A DNA stretch of 6,538 bases from Prevotellaceae bacterium (lineage in GTDB: Bacteria; Bacteroidota; Bacteroidia; Bacteroidales; UBA932). Position 1 is the stretch's first letter. The number at the start of each line of letters is the position of its first letter. Under the pieces are notes generated by a model. It saw only the letters and a program-made list of their open reading frames with translations, made no database searches and was not told the DNA's origin. Made by a program: the position numbers and the translations under genes. The stretch lies in NCBI GenBank assembly GCA_031278495.1, contig JAITKG010000043.1, forward strand, positions 1-6,538, given 5' to 3'. Shown one piece after another: positions 1-5,536 of this stretch.

Positions 1-1163
1 AATTGCCGCTGCTCCGAGCGTACGCCTTGCGGAGTAGCTACGGCAATGCACACCGTGCCTACTGTTTTTTGGGGCGTGCCGCCGCCAGGTCCGGCAATGC
101 CGGAAGTGGCTACGGCGTAATCGGTTTGTAACAGGCGGCGTGCGCCTTCCGCCATTTGCCCGGCTACCTGCACGCTCACTGCGCCGTATTGTTCAATGGC
201 GGCGGCGTCCACGCCGAGCACATTTATTTTTACCGCATTATCATAAGCCACTACGCTGCCTTTGAAATAGGCGGAACTCCCTGCTACGGAAGTCAGCAGC
301 GAAGCTATTTTCCCGCCGGTGCATGACTCGGCAGTGGCTACGGTGGCGCGGCGTTCCAAAAGCAATCGCCCGACTACCGTTTCCAGCGTATCCGTTCCTT
401 CGCCGTAAATAGCCTCGCCGAGTAATGCATGCAAGGCTTCAACCGCTTTTGCTACTTCCATTTCCGTGCCAGCCGCCGGTTCATACACCGACAGGCGCAA
501 CCGCACGCCGGTTAAGGGATTGGGGAGGTAGGCAAGTTTTATGTGCGGCGGCAAAGCTTGTTCCCATGCGGCAATACGTTCTGCCAACATTGATTCGGGC
601 AAGCCGTAAGTGGTAATCGTGCGATGGAAAACCGGCGGTAACGAAAACGTAGTTTGCAGTTTTTGCAGGATGTCATCCAGCAGGGCTTTCATCTCAAAAG
701 GCACGCCGGGCAAGGCGATAATAATTTTCCCCCAGTAATGGAACCACATGCCGGGCGCAGTGCCGAGCCGGTTAAGTATGACCTCGCAAGTGTCCGGCAC
801 CAAAGCCTGGCGGCGGTTCTGTCCATCCAGCGGCAAACTGCGGGCGGTAACAATTTGCCGGATAATATCCAATGACGGCTTATGTTCCGTCCACCCGGTG
901 GCGCCGGTAAATTCGGCTAATACATGTTTGGTAACATCGTCGTTGGTAGGTCCCAGCCCGCCGGTTACCACCAATATATCGGCATGTGCGACGCCCTGTT
1001 GCAAAGCCGCCAAGATAGCAGTCCGGTCGTCGCTTACCGAGCGCATGCTCCCTATCCGGATGCCGATGCTGTTCAACCGTCCGGCAATGTAGGCGGAATT
1101 GGTATCCACAATTTGCCCGATTAAAATTTCATCTCCGATAGTAATAATCTCTGCCGTAGCCAT
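1..1163 (-). CDS. cinA: CinA-family protein (competence/damage-inducible; nicotinamide-nucleotide amidase-related), 3' end cut by window edge
   Basis: The reverse strand reads open from an ATG at 1163 to the left edge, giving 387 complete codons with no stop. CinA proteins are usually about 410-420 residues, so only some 25-30 residues are missing. The N-terminal molybdopterin-binding-like domain (COG1058 type) is recognised by 'ITIGDEILIGQIVDTNSAY' near residues 7-25, TGGLGPTNDD at 67-76 and a later 'ALPGVPFEMKALL' stretch. The C-terminal PncC/CinA amidase domain shows AESCTGG at 278-284 and GIAGPGGGTP at 355-364. In characterised relatives the C domain deamidates NMN in pyridine nucleotide recycling and the N domain can hydrolyse ADP-ribose; the 'competence' name is historical. 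It starts 3 nt after the pyrD stop, so the two are probably co-transcribed from the pyrD promoter. I see no promoter or clear ribosome-binding site of its own. Family assignment is firm; activity here is inferred. Confidence 0.95.
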   Translation of the reverse strand, partial: MATAEIITIGDEILIGQIVDTNSAYIAGRLNSIGIRIGSMRSVSDDRTAILAALQQGVAHADILVVTGGLGPTNDDVTKHVLAEFTGATGWTEHKPSLDIIRQIVTARSLPLDGQNRRQALVPDTCEVILNRLGTAPGMWFHYWGKIIIALPGVPFEMKALLDDILQKLQTTFSLPPVFHRTITTYGLPESMLAERIAAWEQALPPHIKLAYLPNPLTGVRLRLSVYEPAAGTEMEVAKAVEALHALLGEAIYGEGTDTLETVVGRLLLERRATVATAESCTGGKIASLLTSVAGSSAYFKGSVVAYDNAVKINVLGVDAAAIEQYGAVSVQVAGQMAEGARRLLQTDYAVATSGIAGPGGGTPQKTVGTVCIAVATPQGVRSEQRQ

Positions 1164-1166
1164 TGT

Positions 1167-2234
1167 TTAGTTAAGAGTTTGGGATGTATTTTTATACTGC
1201 TTAGTGTTGCTGCTGACTAATTTTTTCAGGATGCGTTTCACAAATCCCGGTCCGTTGTAGACAAAGCCGGTATATACTTGTACCAATGAAGCGCCGGCGT
1301 CGAGCAGTTGTAAAGCATCGTCTTCCGAAAAAATGCCGCCTACCCCGATAATCGGTAATTGTTTTTTTGTTATTGTGGAAATATACCGCACCAAATCAAT
1401 AGTATTTTGAAACAGCGGCGCGCCGCTCAATCCGCCGCTGCCGATGTTTTGCACTTCTTCTTCCGCTGTGCGCAAGCCTTCGCGCCTGGTAGTCGTATTC
1501 GCTACGATCAATCCGTCCAGCGCATATTCAAACACCAGCGACAGGACGTCTTCCAGTTGCGATGCATTCAGGTCGGGCGACAGTTTCAGTAAAATTGGTT
1601 TGTATTTATCATGGTATTTACGTTGGTCGGTAACCGCTTCCAGAATGACGCGCAACGATTCCACTTCTTGCAGGCAGCCAAGTTCTTTTACATTGGGACA
1701 ACTTACATTGAGGGCAAAATAATCTACGCTGCCATACAGGTTAATAAGCGTACGTTCGTAGTCGGCGGCGGCATTGGCGTTAGGCGTGGCGGAATTTTTG
1801 CTGATGTTGCCGCCCACAATAATTTTATGTTTTCGTGTGCGCAAATTTTTTGTTACCTGCTTCGCGCCCGCATTGTTAATGCCCATCCGGTTAATCAACG
1901 CGCGGTCTTTCGGCAAACGGAACACGCGCGGGCGCGGATTGCCGGGCTGTGGCAAAGGCGTTACCGAACCTATTTCAACAAAGCCGAACCCGAAACATGC
2001 CAGTTCATTCGCAACTTCCCCGTTTTTATCGAAACCTGCCGCCAAGCCAATAGGGTTCTTAAACTTCAGCCCAAATACTTCACGGTTTAACGAGGGGTCA
2101 TTTATGGAAAACATTTTCCGGATAATACATTTGGCAAAAGGAATATAACGCATACAGCGCAATGCCTGCACCGCCCAATGGTGAATGCGCTCCGCAGAAA
2201 ACCTAAACAGGACAGGACGAATAAGACGGTACAT
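1167..2234 (-). CDS. pyrD: Dihydroorotate dehydrogenase (quinone), class 2
   Basis: FMN enzyme oxidising dihydroorotate to orotate, the fourth step of pyrimidine synthesis. Class 2 members sit on the inner face of the cytoplasmic membrane and pass electrons to quinone. I choose the ATG at 2234 (355 aa) because 'MYRLIRPVLFRFSAERIHH' is the usual start of the family; an in-frame TTG at 2267 would add 11 untypical residues lying in the probable leader. Class 2 is supported by the N-terminal amphipathic helices (about residues 1-45) and by PIGLAAGFDKNGE (61-73), 'EIGSVTPLPQPGNPRPR' (87-103), INRMGINN (114-121), 'LLKLSPD' (215-221), ANTTT (245-249), the FMN-phosphate loops GSGGLSG (265-271) and GVGGI (297-301), and 'YTGFVYNGPG' (321-330). 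Oddity: the active-site loop reads NVSCPN (176-181), with Cys179 where E. coli class 2 has its catalytic Ser175. cinA follows after 3 nt. Confidence 0.96.
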   Translation of the reverse strand: MYRLIRPVLFRFSAERIHHWAVQALRCMRYIPFAKCIIRKMFSINDPSLNREVFGLKFKNPIGLAAGFDKNGEVANELACFGFGFVEIGSVTPLPQPGNPRPRVFRLPKDRALINRMGINNAGAKQVTKNLRTRKHKIIVGGNISKNSATPNANAAADYERTLINLYGSVDYFALNVSCPNVKELGCLQEVESLRVILEAVTDQRKYHDKYKPILLKLSPDLNASQLEDVLSLVFEYALDGLIVANTTTRREGLRTAEEEVQNIGSGGLSGAPLFQNTIDLVRYISTITKKQLPIIGVGGIFSEDDALQLLDAGASLVQVYTGFVYNGPGFVKRILKKLVSSNTKQYKNTSQTLN

Positions 2235-2283
2235 GATAACGCTACAATTTTTATTTGGCTTTAACAACTTGCATTGTAATGTG

Positions 2284-2315
2284 CAAAAATAGGCTTTACA
2301 AACGAATCCCGCAAA
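2284..2315 (-). promoter_or_regulatory. Bacteroidota-type promoter of pyrD (TTTG-N20-TAnnTTTG)
   Basis: On the minus strand a TTTG (2312-2315) lies 20 bp upstream of TATTTTTG (2284-2291), an exact match to the Bacteroidota -7 consensus TAnnTTTG. Transcription would start near 2279, leaving a leader of about 45 nt before the ATG at 2234. A TTTACAAA half-site (2295-2302), resembling half of the palindromes upstream of the neighbouring regulator, lies between the two boxes; it may be chance in AT-rich DNA. The promoter suggests that pyrD-cinA is transcribed independently of the XRE gene upstream. Confidence 0.7.
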
Positions 2316-2341
2316 AAAAGATATGAACTTAATTTCAAATT

Positions 2342-2755
2342 TTAGTTCTTATAGGCGGTAAACGTTTTGTCTGTATAGAAAATAATGACTTGTTCAACAG
2401 CTTTGCCGTTATTTTCAACGCTTCCCGTCGGCTGTAATTCATCCGGAAGCGTTTTGCTTGCATACTGTTCCGGCAATTCAGGCGGGACAGGAGCGTTTAT
2501 TTCGTCCGGCGGTTCCGGCGGCGGAAAGAGCGGTTGGGATACCATTTCCTTATACATTTTCCCGCGTCCGGTGATAAACCATTCAATATTTACCGCCGGA
2601 AAGTGTTTAATGAACTTTTCGAGGAAATCGTAGCCGGGTTTATTGCGTCCGGCAAGAATGTGCGAAATGCCGGCGCGGTTCACCCCGATGATGTCGGCAA
2701 AACGGGCGGGGGTGAGTTGTTCGGCTGCTAAAAATTGTGTTAATCGGTCGGGCAT
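2342..2755 (-). CDS. XRE-family helix-turn-helix transcriptional regulator (small, repressor-like)
   Basis: 137-residue DNA-binding protein. The XRE/Cro-C1 helix-turn-helix occupies about residues 3-65: helix 2 'TPARFADIIGV' (15-25) and recognition helix 'NRAGISHILAGRNKP' (26-40), followed by 'NIEWFITGRGKMYK' (56-69), a phrase typical of Bacteroidota phage-repressor-like regulators. A proline- and glutamate-rich linker (about 76-107) leads to a short C-terminal segment 'VIIFYTDKTFTAY' (123-135) that recurs in this phylum's small XRE proteins; its role is unknown. The ATG at 2755 is the natural start: the helix-turn-helix begins at once and the region upstream is non-coding. No ligand-binding or protease domain is present. 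The gene borders a 673-bp region rich in TTACAnnTGTAA palindromes, one overlapping its putative -7 box, so self-repression is likely (inference). It is on the same strand as pyrD, 107 bp upstream of the pyrD start, but pyrD has its own promoter. Confidence 0.9.
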   Translation of the reverse strand: MPDRLTQFLAAEQLTPARFADIIGVNRAGISHILAGRNKPGYDFLEKFIKHFPAVNIEWFITGRGKMYKEMVSQPLFPPPEPPDEINAPVPPELPEQYASKTLPDELQPTGSVENNGKAVEQVIIFYTDKTFTAYKN

Positions 2756-2773
2756 ATTTGTAAACTTTTAATG

Positions 2774-2785
2774 CTACAAATGTAA
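2774..2785. promoter_or_regulatory. Operator-like palindrome 1 (CTACAAATGTAA)
   Basis: Matches TTACAnnTGTAA with one mismatch at the first base. It is centred 24 bp upstream of the XRE start codon and overlaps the TACATTTG -7 box on the minus strand, the expected position for an autorepressor site. The 14-mer TACAAATGTAATCA (2775-2788) recurs exactly at 3112-3125. Confidence 0.5.
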
Positions 2786-2808
2786 TCATTATTTTGTTTA
2801 CAAAAATA
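2777..2808 (-). promoter_or_regulatory. Putative promoter(s) of the XRE gene: two -7 boxes
   Basis: On the minus strand TATTTTTG (2801-2808) and TACATTTG (2777-2784) both match TAnnTTTG exactly. The first has a TTG at 2825-2827, 16 bp upstream; the second has the TTTG of the first box as a possible -33 element, also 16 bp away. Sixteen bp is shorter than the usual 17-23. Use of the first would give a leader of about 40 nt, the second about 16 nt. The downstream box is embedded in an operator-like palindrome. Confidence 0.45.
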
Positions 2809-2819
2809 AACACTATTAA

Positions 2820-2835
2820 ATTTACAATTGTAAAT
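2820..2835. promoter_or_regulatory. Operator-like perfect 16-bp palindrome 2 (ATTTACAATTGTAAAT)
   Basis: A perfect 16-bp palindrome with the core TTACAATTGTAA at 2822-2833. It overlaps the possible -33 region of the XRE promoter and is centred 48 bp from palindrome 1. It is the longest perfect dyad of the set. Confidence 0.55.
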
Positions 2836-3110
2836 GCTATTATTTCCAAAAAGACTTATAATAGTACTTATTATATTGTAATTAAATTTACTACGAATGA
2901 TTTTTTATATTTTTCAACTATGTAAACTAATACTTGATGTTTTAACAGATAAATAATTGGTAAATAACAATATAAAATAATATTTTAGCCATTTTACCAA
3001 CGTTTTACAACAGGAATGCCTAACTTGACGCTTTTTATAATTTATTTTACATTAAATAATTTATTTAATTACTTGATATACACATTATAATTAGGGGAAA
3101 TAAAGGGTAT

Positions 3111-3122
3111 TTACAAATGTAA
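3111..3122. promoter_or_regulatory. Operator-like palindrome 3 (TTACAAATGTAA)
   Basis: Five-base arms TTACA/TGTAA around an AA centre. The surrounding 14-mer TTTACAAATGTAAT (3110-3123) is repeated as its reverse complement at 3147-3160. Read on the minus strand the site contains a TAnnTTTG box (3114-3121), but no TTTG or TTG element lies at the usual distance. Confidence 0.5.
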
Positions 3123-3147
3123 TCAATCAGCTTATTAAATTAGTATA

Positions 3148-3159
3148 TTACATTTGTAA
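3148..3159. promoter_or_regulatory. Operator-like palindrome 4 (TTACATTTGTAA)
   Basis: Reverse complement of palindrome 3, with centres 37 bp apart. On the plus strand it contains TACATTTG (3149-3156), an exact -7 box, and ends one base before the ATG of the 59-codon ORF at 3161. No convincing -33 element was found about 19 bp upstream, so promoter function is uncertain. Confidence 0.5.
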
Positions 3160-3207
3160 AATGGCTGTTTTTATCCCATTTTTTGCTATTTTTGTAATTT
3201 ATACAAT

Positions 3208-3219
3208 TTACAATTGTAA
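3208..3219. promoter_or_regulatory. Operator-like perfect 12-bp palindrome 5 (TTACAATTGTAA)
   Basis: Identical to the core of palindrome 2. Just upstream, TTGTA (3192-3196) and TACAA (3202-3206) form a second inverted pair built from the same half-sites with a different spacing. The site is about 140 bp upstream of the HU promoter. Confidence 0.5.
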
Positions 3220-3347
3220 TATTTTATCTTCATTAAAAAACTGGAAAGCCGGCTACTTTTTTTCCCCGTCCTGCCCTACCCTTTCGCTATTTTTTTGTCA
3301 ACAATTTATATATGATGAAAAAAAATTTGAAAAAAAATGAAAAAAAT

Positions 3348-3378
3348 TTTGCATATTAAAAAAATTGTCGTACATTTG
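3348..3378 (+). promoter_or_regulatory. Bacteroidota-type promoter of the HU gene (TTTG-N19-TACATTTG)
   Basis: TTTG at 3348-3351, exactly 19 bp, then TACATTTG at 3371-3378 reproduce the Bacteroidota -33/-7 consensus without a mismatch. The start should fall near 3383, giving a leader of about 45 nt. A small inverted repeat, ATTTGC-ACC-GCAAAT (3374-3388), spans the -7 box and the predicted start and could be a binding site or simply typical start-site sequence. A-tracts lie immediately upstream. Confidence 0.8.
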
Positions 3379-3428
3379 CACCGCAAATATGCAAAAATTA
3401 CTATTTAACAATTAAAGATTAAAGAATT

Positions 3429-3716
3429 ATGACAAAAGCAGACATCGTCAATGAAATTGCAAAAAGCACAGGCATTGAAAAAGTAAATGTGCAGAAAACC
3501 ATTGAAACGTTCATGGATGTGGTAAAACGTTCGTTAACCAGCAATCACAATGTTTATTTACGTGGTTTCGGTAGTTTTATAGTTAAAAAACGCGCTAAGA
3601 AAACAGCACGGAATATTTCTAAAAATACTACGCTGATTATTCCCGAACATTTTATTCCGGCATTCAAACCGGCAAAGGTGTTTCTGAATAAGGTAAAGAG
3701 CAACGTTAAAAAATAA
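3429..3716 (+). CDS. HU/IHF-family DNA-binding protein (Bacteroidota type)
   Basis: 95-residue nucleoid-associated protein expected to bind and bend DNA as a dimer. The N-terminal helical dimerisation half 'MTKADIVNEIAKSTGI' (1-16) and the signature VYLRGFGSF (42-50) are standard. The beta-arm reads KKTARNISKNTT (57-68), and the C-terminal part FKPAKVFLNKVK (79-90) is typical. E. coli HU has Arg61-Asn62-Pro63, where the proline intercalates into DNA; here Ile63 takes its place, as I recall for this Bacteroidota subtype. Length matches the family (about 90-100 aa). The leader 'AAAGATTAAAGAATT' is A-rich with no clear Shine-Dalgarno site. It is the first gene of the cluster and lies 15 nt upstream of a 30-residue basic protein gene, with rng beyond. 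I cannot tell from sequence whether it partners another HU/IHF chain. Confidence 0.93.
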   Translation: MTKADIVNEIAKSTGIEKVNVQKTIETFMDVVKRSLTSNHNVYLRGFGSFIVKKRAKKTARNISKNTTLIIPEHFIPAFKPAKVFLNKVKSNVKK

Positions 3717-3731
3717 TTTGGAAAGCACACT

Positions 3732-3824
3732 ATGCCCAGCGGAAAAAAGAGAAAAAGACATAAAATGTCTACACACAAGCGTAAGAAACGGCTTCGGAAG
3801 AATCGACATAAAAAGAAGAAATAA
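3732..3824 (+). CDS. Tiny basic ribosomal-type protein (AURKAIP1/COX24 domain, bS22-like), 30 aa
   Basis: The frame from ATG 3732 to TAA 3822-3824 encodes 30 residues, beginning MPSGKKRKRHKM and ending LRKNRHKKKK; more than half are Lys, Arg or His and none are acidic. From memory, near-identical peptides occur widely in Bacteroidota and are annotated as AURKAIP1/COX24-domain proteins. The pattern KRxxKM..HK..K.LRK.RH also resembles mycobacterial small-subunit protein bS22 and mitochondrial mS38. The likely role is stabilising rRNA in the small subunit (inference from family). It starts 15 nt after the HU stop and should share its transcript. An internal ATG (3765) would remove the conserved N-terminal part, so 3732 is preferred. 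A hairpin follows 35 nt downstream. Gene finders with a longer length cutoff would miss it. Confidence 0.85.
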   Translation: MPSGKKRKRHKMSTHKRKKRLRKNRHKKKK

Positions 3825-3859
3825 GAAGTTGTTTATAACGTTCTGGTAGTGACTGTAAC

Positions 3860-3886
3860 AACCCGGAGTATTATATTCTTCGGGTT
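3860..3886 (+). terminator. Hairpin between the small-protein gene and rng, possible terminator or processing site
   Basis: AACCCGGAG (3860-3868) pairs with CTTCGGGTT (3878-3886) in a 9-bp stem with one G-U pair and a 9-nt A/U loop. A T-rich but interrupted tract (3887-3901) follows. It could end most HU-operon transcripts and let some continue into rng, or act as a leader hairpin of the rng message. I found no strong separate rng promoter: TTAGTTTG (3900-3907) is one base off TAnnTTTG and lacks a well-placed -33 box. Confidence 0.5.
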
Positions 3887-3939
3887 TGTTTCGTTTATTT
3901 TAGTTTGGCATATCCGCAGGGTGCGTTATTTTATCAAAT

Positions 3940-5484
3940 ATGGATAGAGATTTAGTTATTGACGTTACCACTTCAGAAATCAGCATTGCATTACTTGAGG
4001 ACAAACGATTAGTAGAACTGAACAAAGATAATACGTCCGCCAATTTTTCAGTTGGTGATATTTATTTGGGAAAAGTAAAACGGGTGCTGCCCGCACTGAA
4101 TGCGGCTTTCGTAGATGTGGGCGATGAAAAAGATGCATTCCTGCATTACTTTGATCTGGGATTTCATTTTAAATTGATCGACGACTTTACCAAAAAAGCC
4201 TTTGCCCGCCAACGGCCGGTATTGACGGCGCCTAAAACAAGCGACGCTATTCTGCCGAAAGACGGAAAAATAAGCGACATACTGGCGCCCGGGCAACCGG
4301 TACTGGTGCAGGTTGTAAAAGAAGCTATTTCCACCAAAGGACCGCGTCTGACGTCGGAAATTTCGTTGGCTGGACGCAATTTGGTGCTGATACCCTTTTC
4401 CGATAAGATTTCCATTTCGCAAAAAATAGCCGATCGCGAAGAACGCCGCCGGATGGAACGGTTAGTCAAAAGCATTCTGCCGCCGGGTTTCGGAGTAATC
4501 GTGCGTACCGTCGCCGAAGGGAAAAAAACCGCTACGCTGGCGCCGGAATTAACAGCGTTGGTGCGGCGTTGGGAAATGTGCGTCAATAAAATCGGCGCAA
4601 GTAAACCGCCACAATTACTGGTGAGCGAAATTAACCGCACGTCGGCTATTCTGCGCGACATGCTCAACGGCACGTTTAATAATATTTACGTGAACGACAC
4701 TTCGCTGTTCGAAGAGGTGAAAGAATACGTGACGTCTATTTTTCCGGAAAAGGGAAAAATTGTTAAGCTATACGCCGGGAAAGACCCTATTTTTGAGCAT
4801 TACGGCGTGTCGCGGCAAATACGCGGGTCGTTTGGGAAATATGTATCGCTGAAGCGCGGCGCATACATCATTATGGAGCAAACCGAAGCCCTGCATGTGA
4901 TTGACGTAAACAGCGGACGGCTTAAAACCGCAGACAACCAGGAAGAGCAGGCGCTTGAAGTGAACCTGATGGCTGTAACCGAAGTGGCGCGGCAACTGCG
5001 TTTGCGCGATATCGGCGGAATTATTGTGATTGACCTTATTGATATGGAGCGTGCCGACAACCGGCAAAAAGTATTTAACGCCATGCGCGACGCAATGGGG
5101 CTCGACCGCGCCCGGCATAATATCCTGCCGCTGTCAAGGTTTGGGTTGATGCAACTGACGCGCCAGCGAGTGCGCCCCGCCACGCAAATACGCAACGACG
5201 AATTGTGCCCCAGTTGCAACGGCACCGGAAAAATAATGCCGTCCATTGTCTTTGAAGATATATTGCAAAACCAGTTGATATACCTCACCGGCGAAAAGAA
5301 AATAAAAAAGCTGGCGTTGAAAGTGCATCCCTATATGGCGGCGTACCTGCAGCACGGACTGCTTTCGCGCCGCGTGAAATGGGCGATACAAAATAAATGC
5401 CGGTTACATATTAAAGCGGTAAGTTCTTTTGCACTGCTACAACATCAATGGTTCGACGAAAACGGCGACAAAATAACCATTTAA
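3940..5484 (+). CDS. rng: Ribonuclease E/G family endoribonuclease (RNase G)
   Basis: 514-residue single-strand-specific endoribonuclease of rRNA maturation and mRNA decay; no long RNase E-type C-terminal scaffold is present, so RNase G is the better name (E. coli RNase G is 489 aa). The start fits the Bacteroidota family: 'DLVIDVTTSEISIALLEDK'. The S1 RNA-binding domain spans about 36-130, with 'GDIYLGKVKRVLPALNAAF' (39-57) and a longer insertion (about 71-118) than the E. coli protein; it is followed by 'KGPRLTSEISLAGR' (133-146). The 'GVIVRTVAEGK' stretch (185-195) follows. The DNase I-like catalytic core carries the metal-binding aspartates Asp322 (HVIDVNSG, 319-326) and Asp365 (GGIIVIDLIDM, 359-369). 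The Zn-link cysteines are Cys423 and Cys426 in CPSCNGTG (423-430). All key residues are present. It sits behind the HU and bS22-like genes and converges with the exporter gene downstream. Confidence 0.96.
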   Translation: MDRDLVIDVTTSEISIALLEDKRLVELNKDNTSANFSVGDIYLGKVKRVLPALNAAFVDVGDEKDAFLHYFDLGFHFKLIDDFTKKAFARQRPVLTAPKTSDAILPKDGKISDILAPGQPVLVQVVKEAISTKGPRLTSEISLAGRNLVLIPFSDKISISQKIADREERRRMERLVKSILPPGFGVIVRTVAEGKKTATLAPELTALVRRWEMCVNKIGASKPPQLLVSEINRTSAILRDMLNGTFNNIYVNDTSLFEEVKEYVTSIFPEKGKIVKLYAGKDPIFEHYGVSRQIRGSFGKYVSLKRGAYIIMEQTEALHVIDVNSGRLKTADNQEEQALEVNLMAVTEVARQLRLRDIGGIIVIDLIDMERADNRQKVFNAMRDAMGLDRARHNILPLSRFGLMQLTRQRVRPATQIRNDELCPSCNGTGKIMPSIVFEDILQNQLIYLTGEKKIKKLALKVHPYMAAYLQHGLLSRRVKWAIQNKCRLHIKAVSSFALLQHQWFDENGDKITI

Positions 5485-5536
5485 CCTAAAAAAGCGGGTG
5501 AAAACAGGTGAAGCCGTTGCACGGCGGGAAGACAAT

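Larger units (their letters stand above)
2756..3428. other. 673-bp AT-rich gene-free region between divergent XRE and HU genes, with an operator array
   Basis: Very AT-rich sequence separating the leftward XRE gene from the rightward HU gene. It contains five TTACAnnTGTAA palindromes (one with a single mismatch), further TTTACAAA half-sites (for example 2757-2765 and 2797-2804), Bacteroidota promoter boxes at both ends, phased A-tracts (3318-3346) just upstream of the HU promoter, and a mid-GC patch (3241-3290). The only notable open frame is 59 codons (3161-3340, plus strand), described under findings. Between about 2890 and 3100 I see only low-complexity A/T sequence with TAAATAA-like repeats. 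No tRNA or structured RNA was recognised. Confidence 0.7.

Noticed and set aside
425..1124. Plus-strand open frames antisense to the left-most gene
   Set aside because: The minus strand encodes a convincing CinA protein across the whole stretch; the plus-strand translations show no family motifs.
2234..2267. Longer pyrD start at TTG 2267
   Set aside because: The extra 11 residues do not fit the family and would lie in the leader after the predicted transcription start; ATG 2234 begins the canonical N-terminus.
2640..2849. 69-codon minus-strand frame reaching upstream of the XRE start
   Set aside because: It overlaps the XRE coding region in another frame, and its N-terminal part merely translates the AT-rich operator region.
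2898..2957. 19-codon frame in AT-rich DNA
   Set aside because: Too short, no ribosome-binding site, no promoter and no recognisable sequence; expected by chance.
2774..3219. BlaI/MecI or CopY operators (these also use TACAnnTGTA cores)
   Set aside because: No such regulator or its usual targets is present here; the adjacent XRE gene is the simpler candidate, although a regulator encoded elsewhere is not excluded.
2774..3219. Plasmid-type iterons or a replication origin
   Set aside because: AT-rich with repeated sites, but the sites are irregularly spaced palindromes rather than regular direct repeats, and no replication initiator gene or recognised DnaA boxes are seen.
3247..3263. AGCCGGCT plus T tract as a terminator
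   Set aside because: An 8-bp palindrome without a loop cannot form a stable hairpin, and no gene ends just upstream on that strand.
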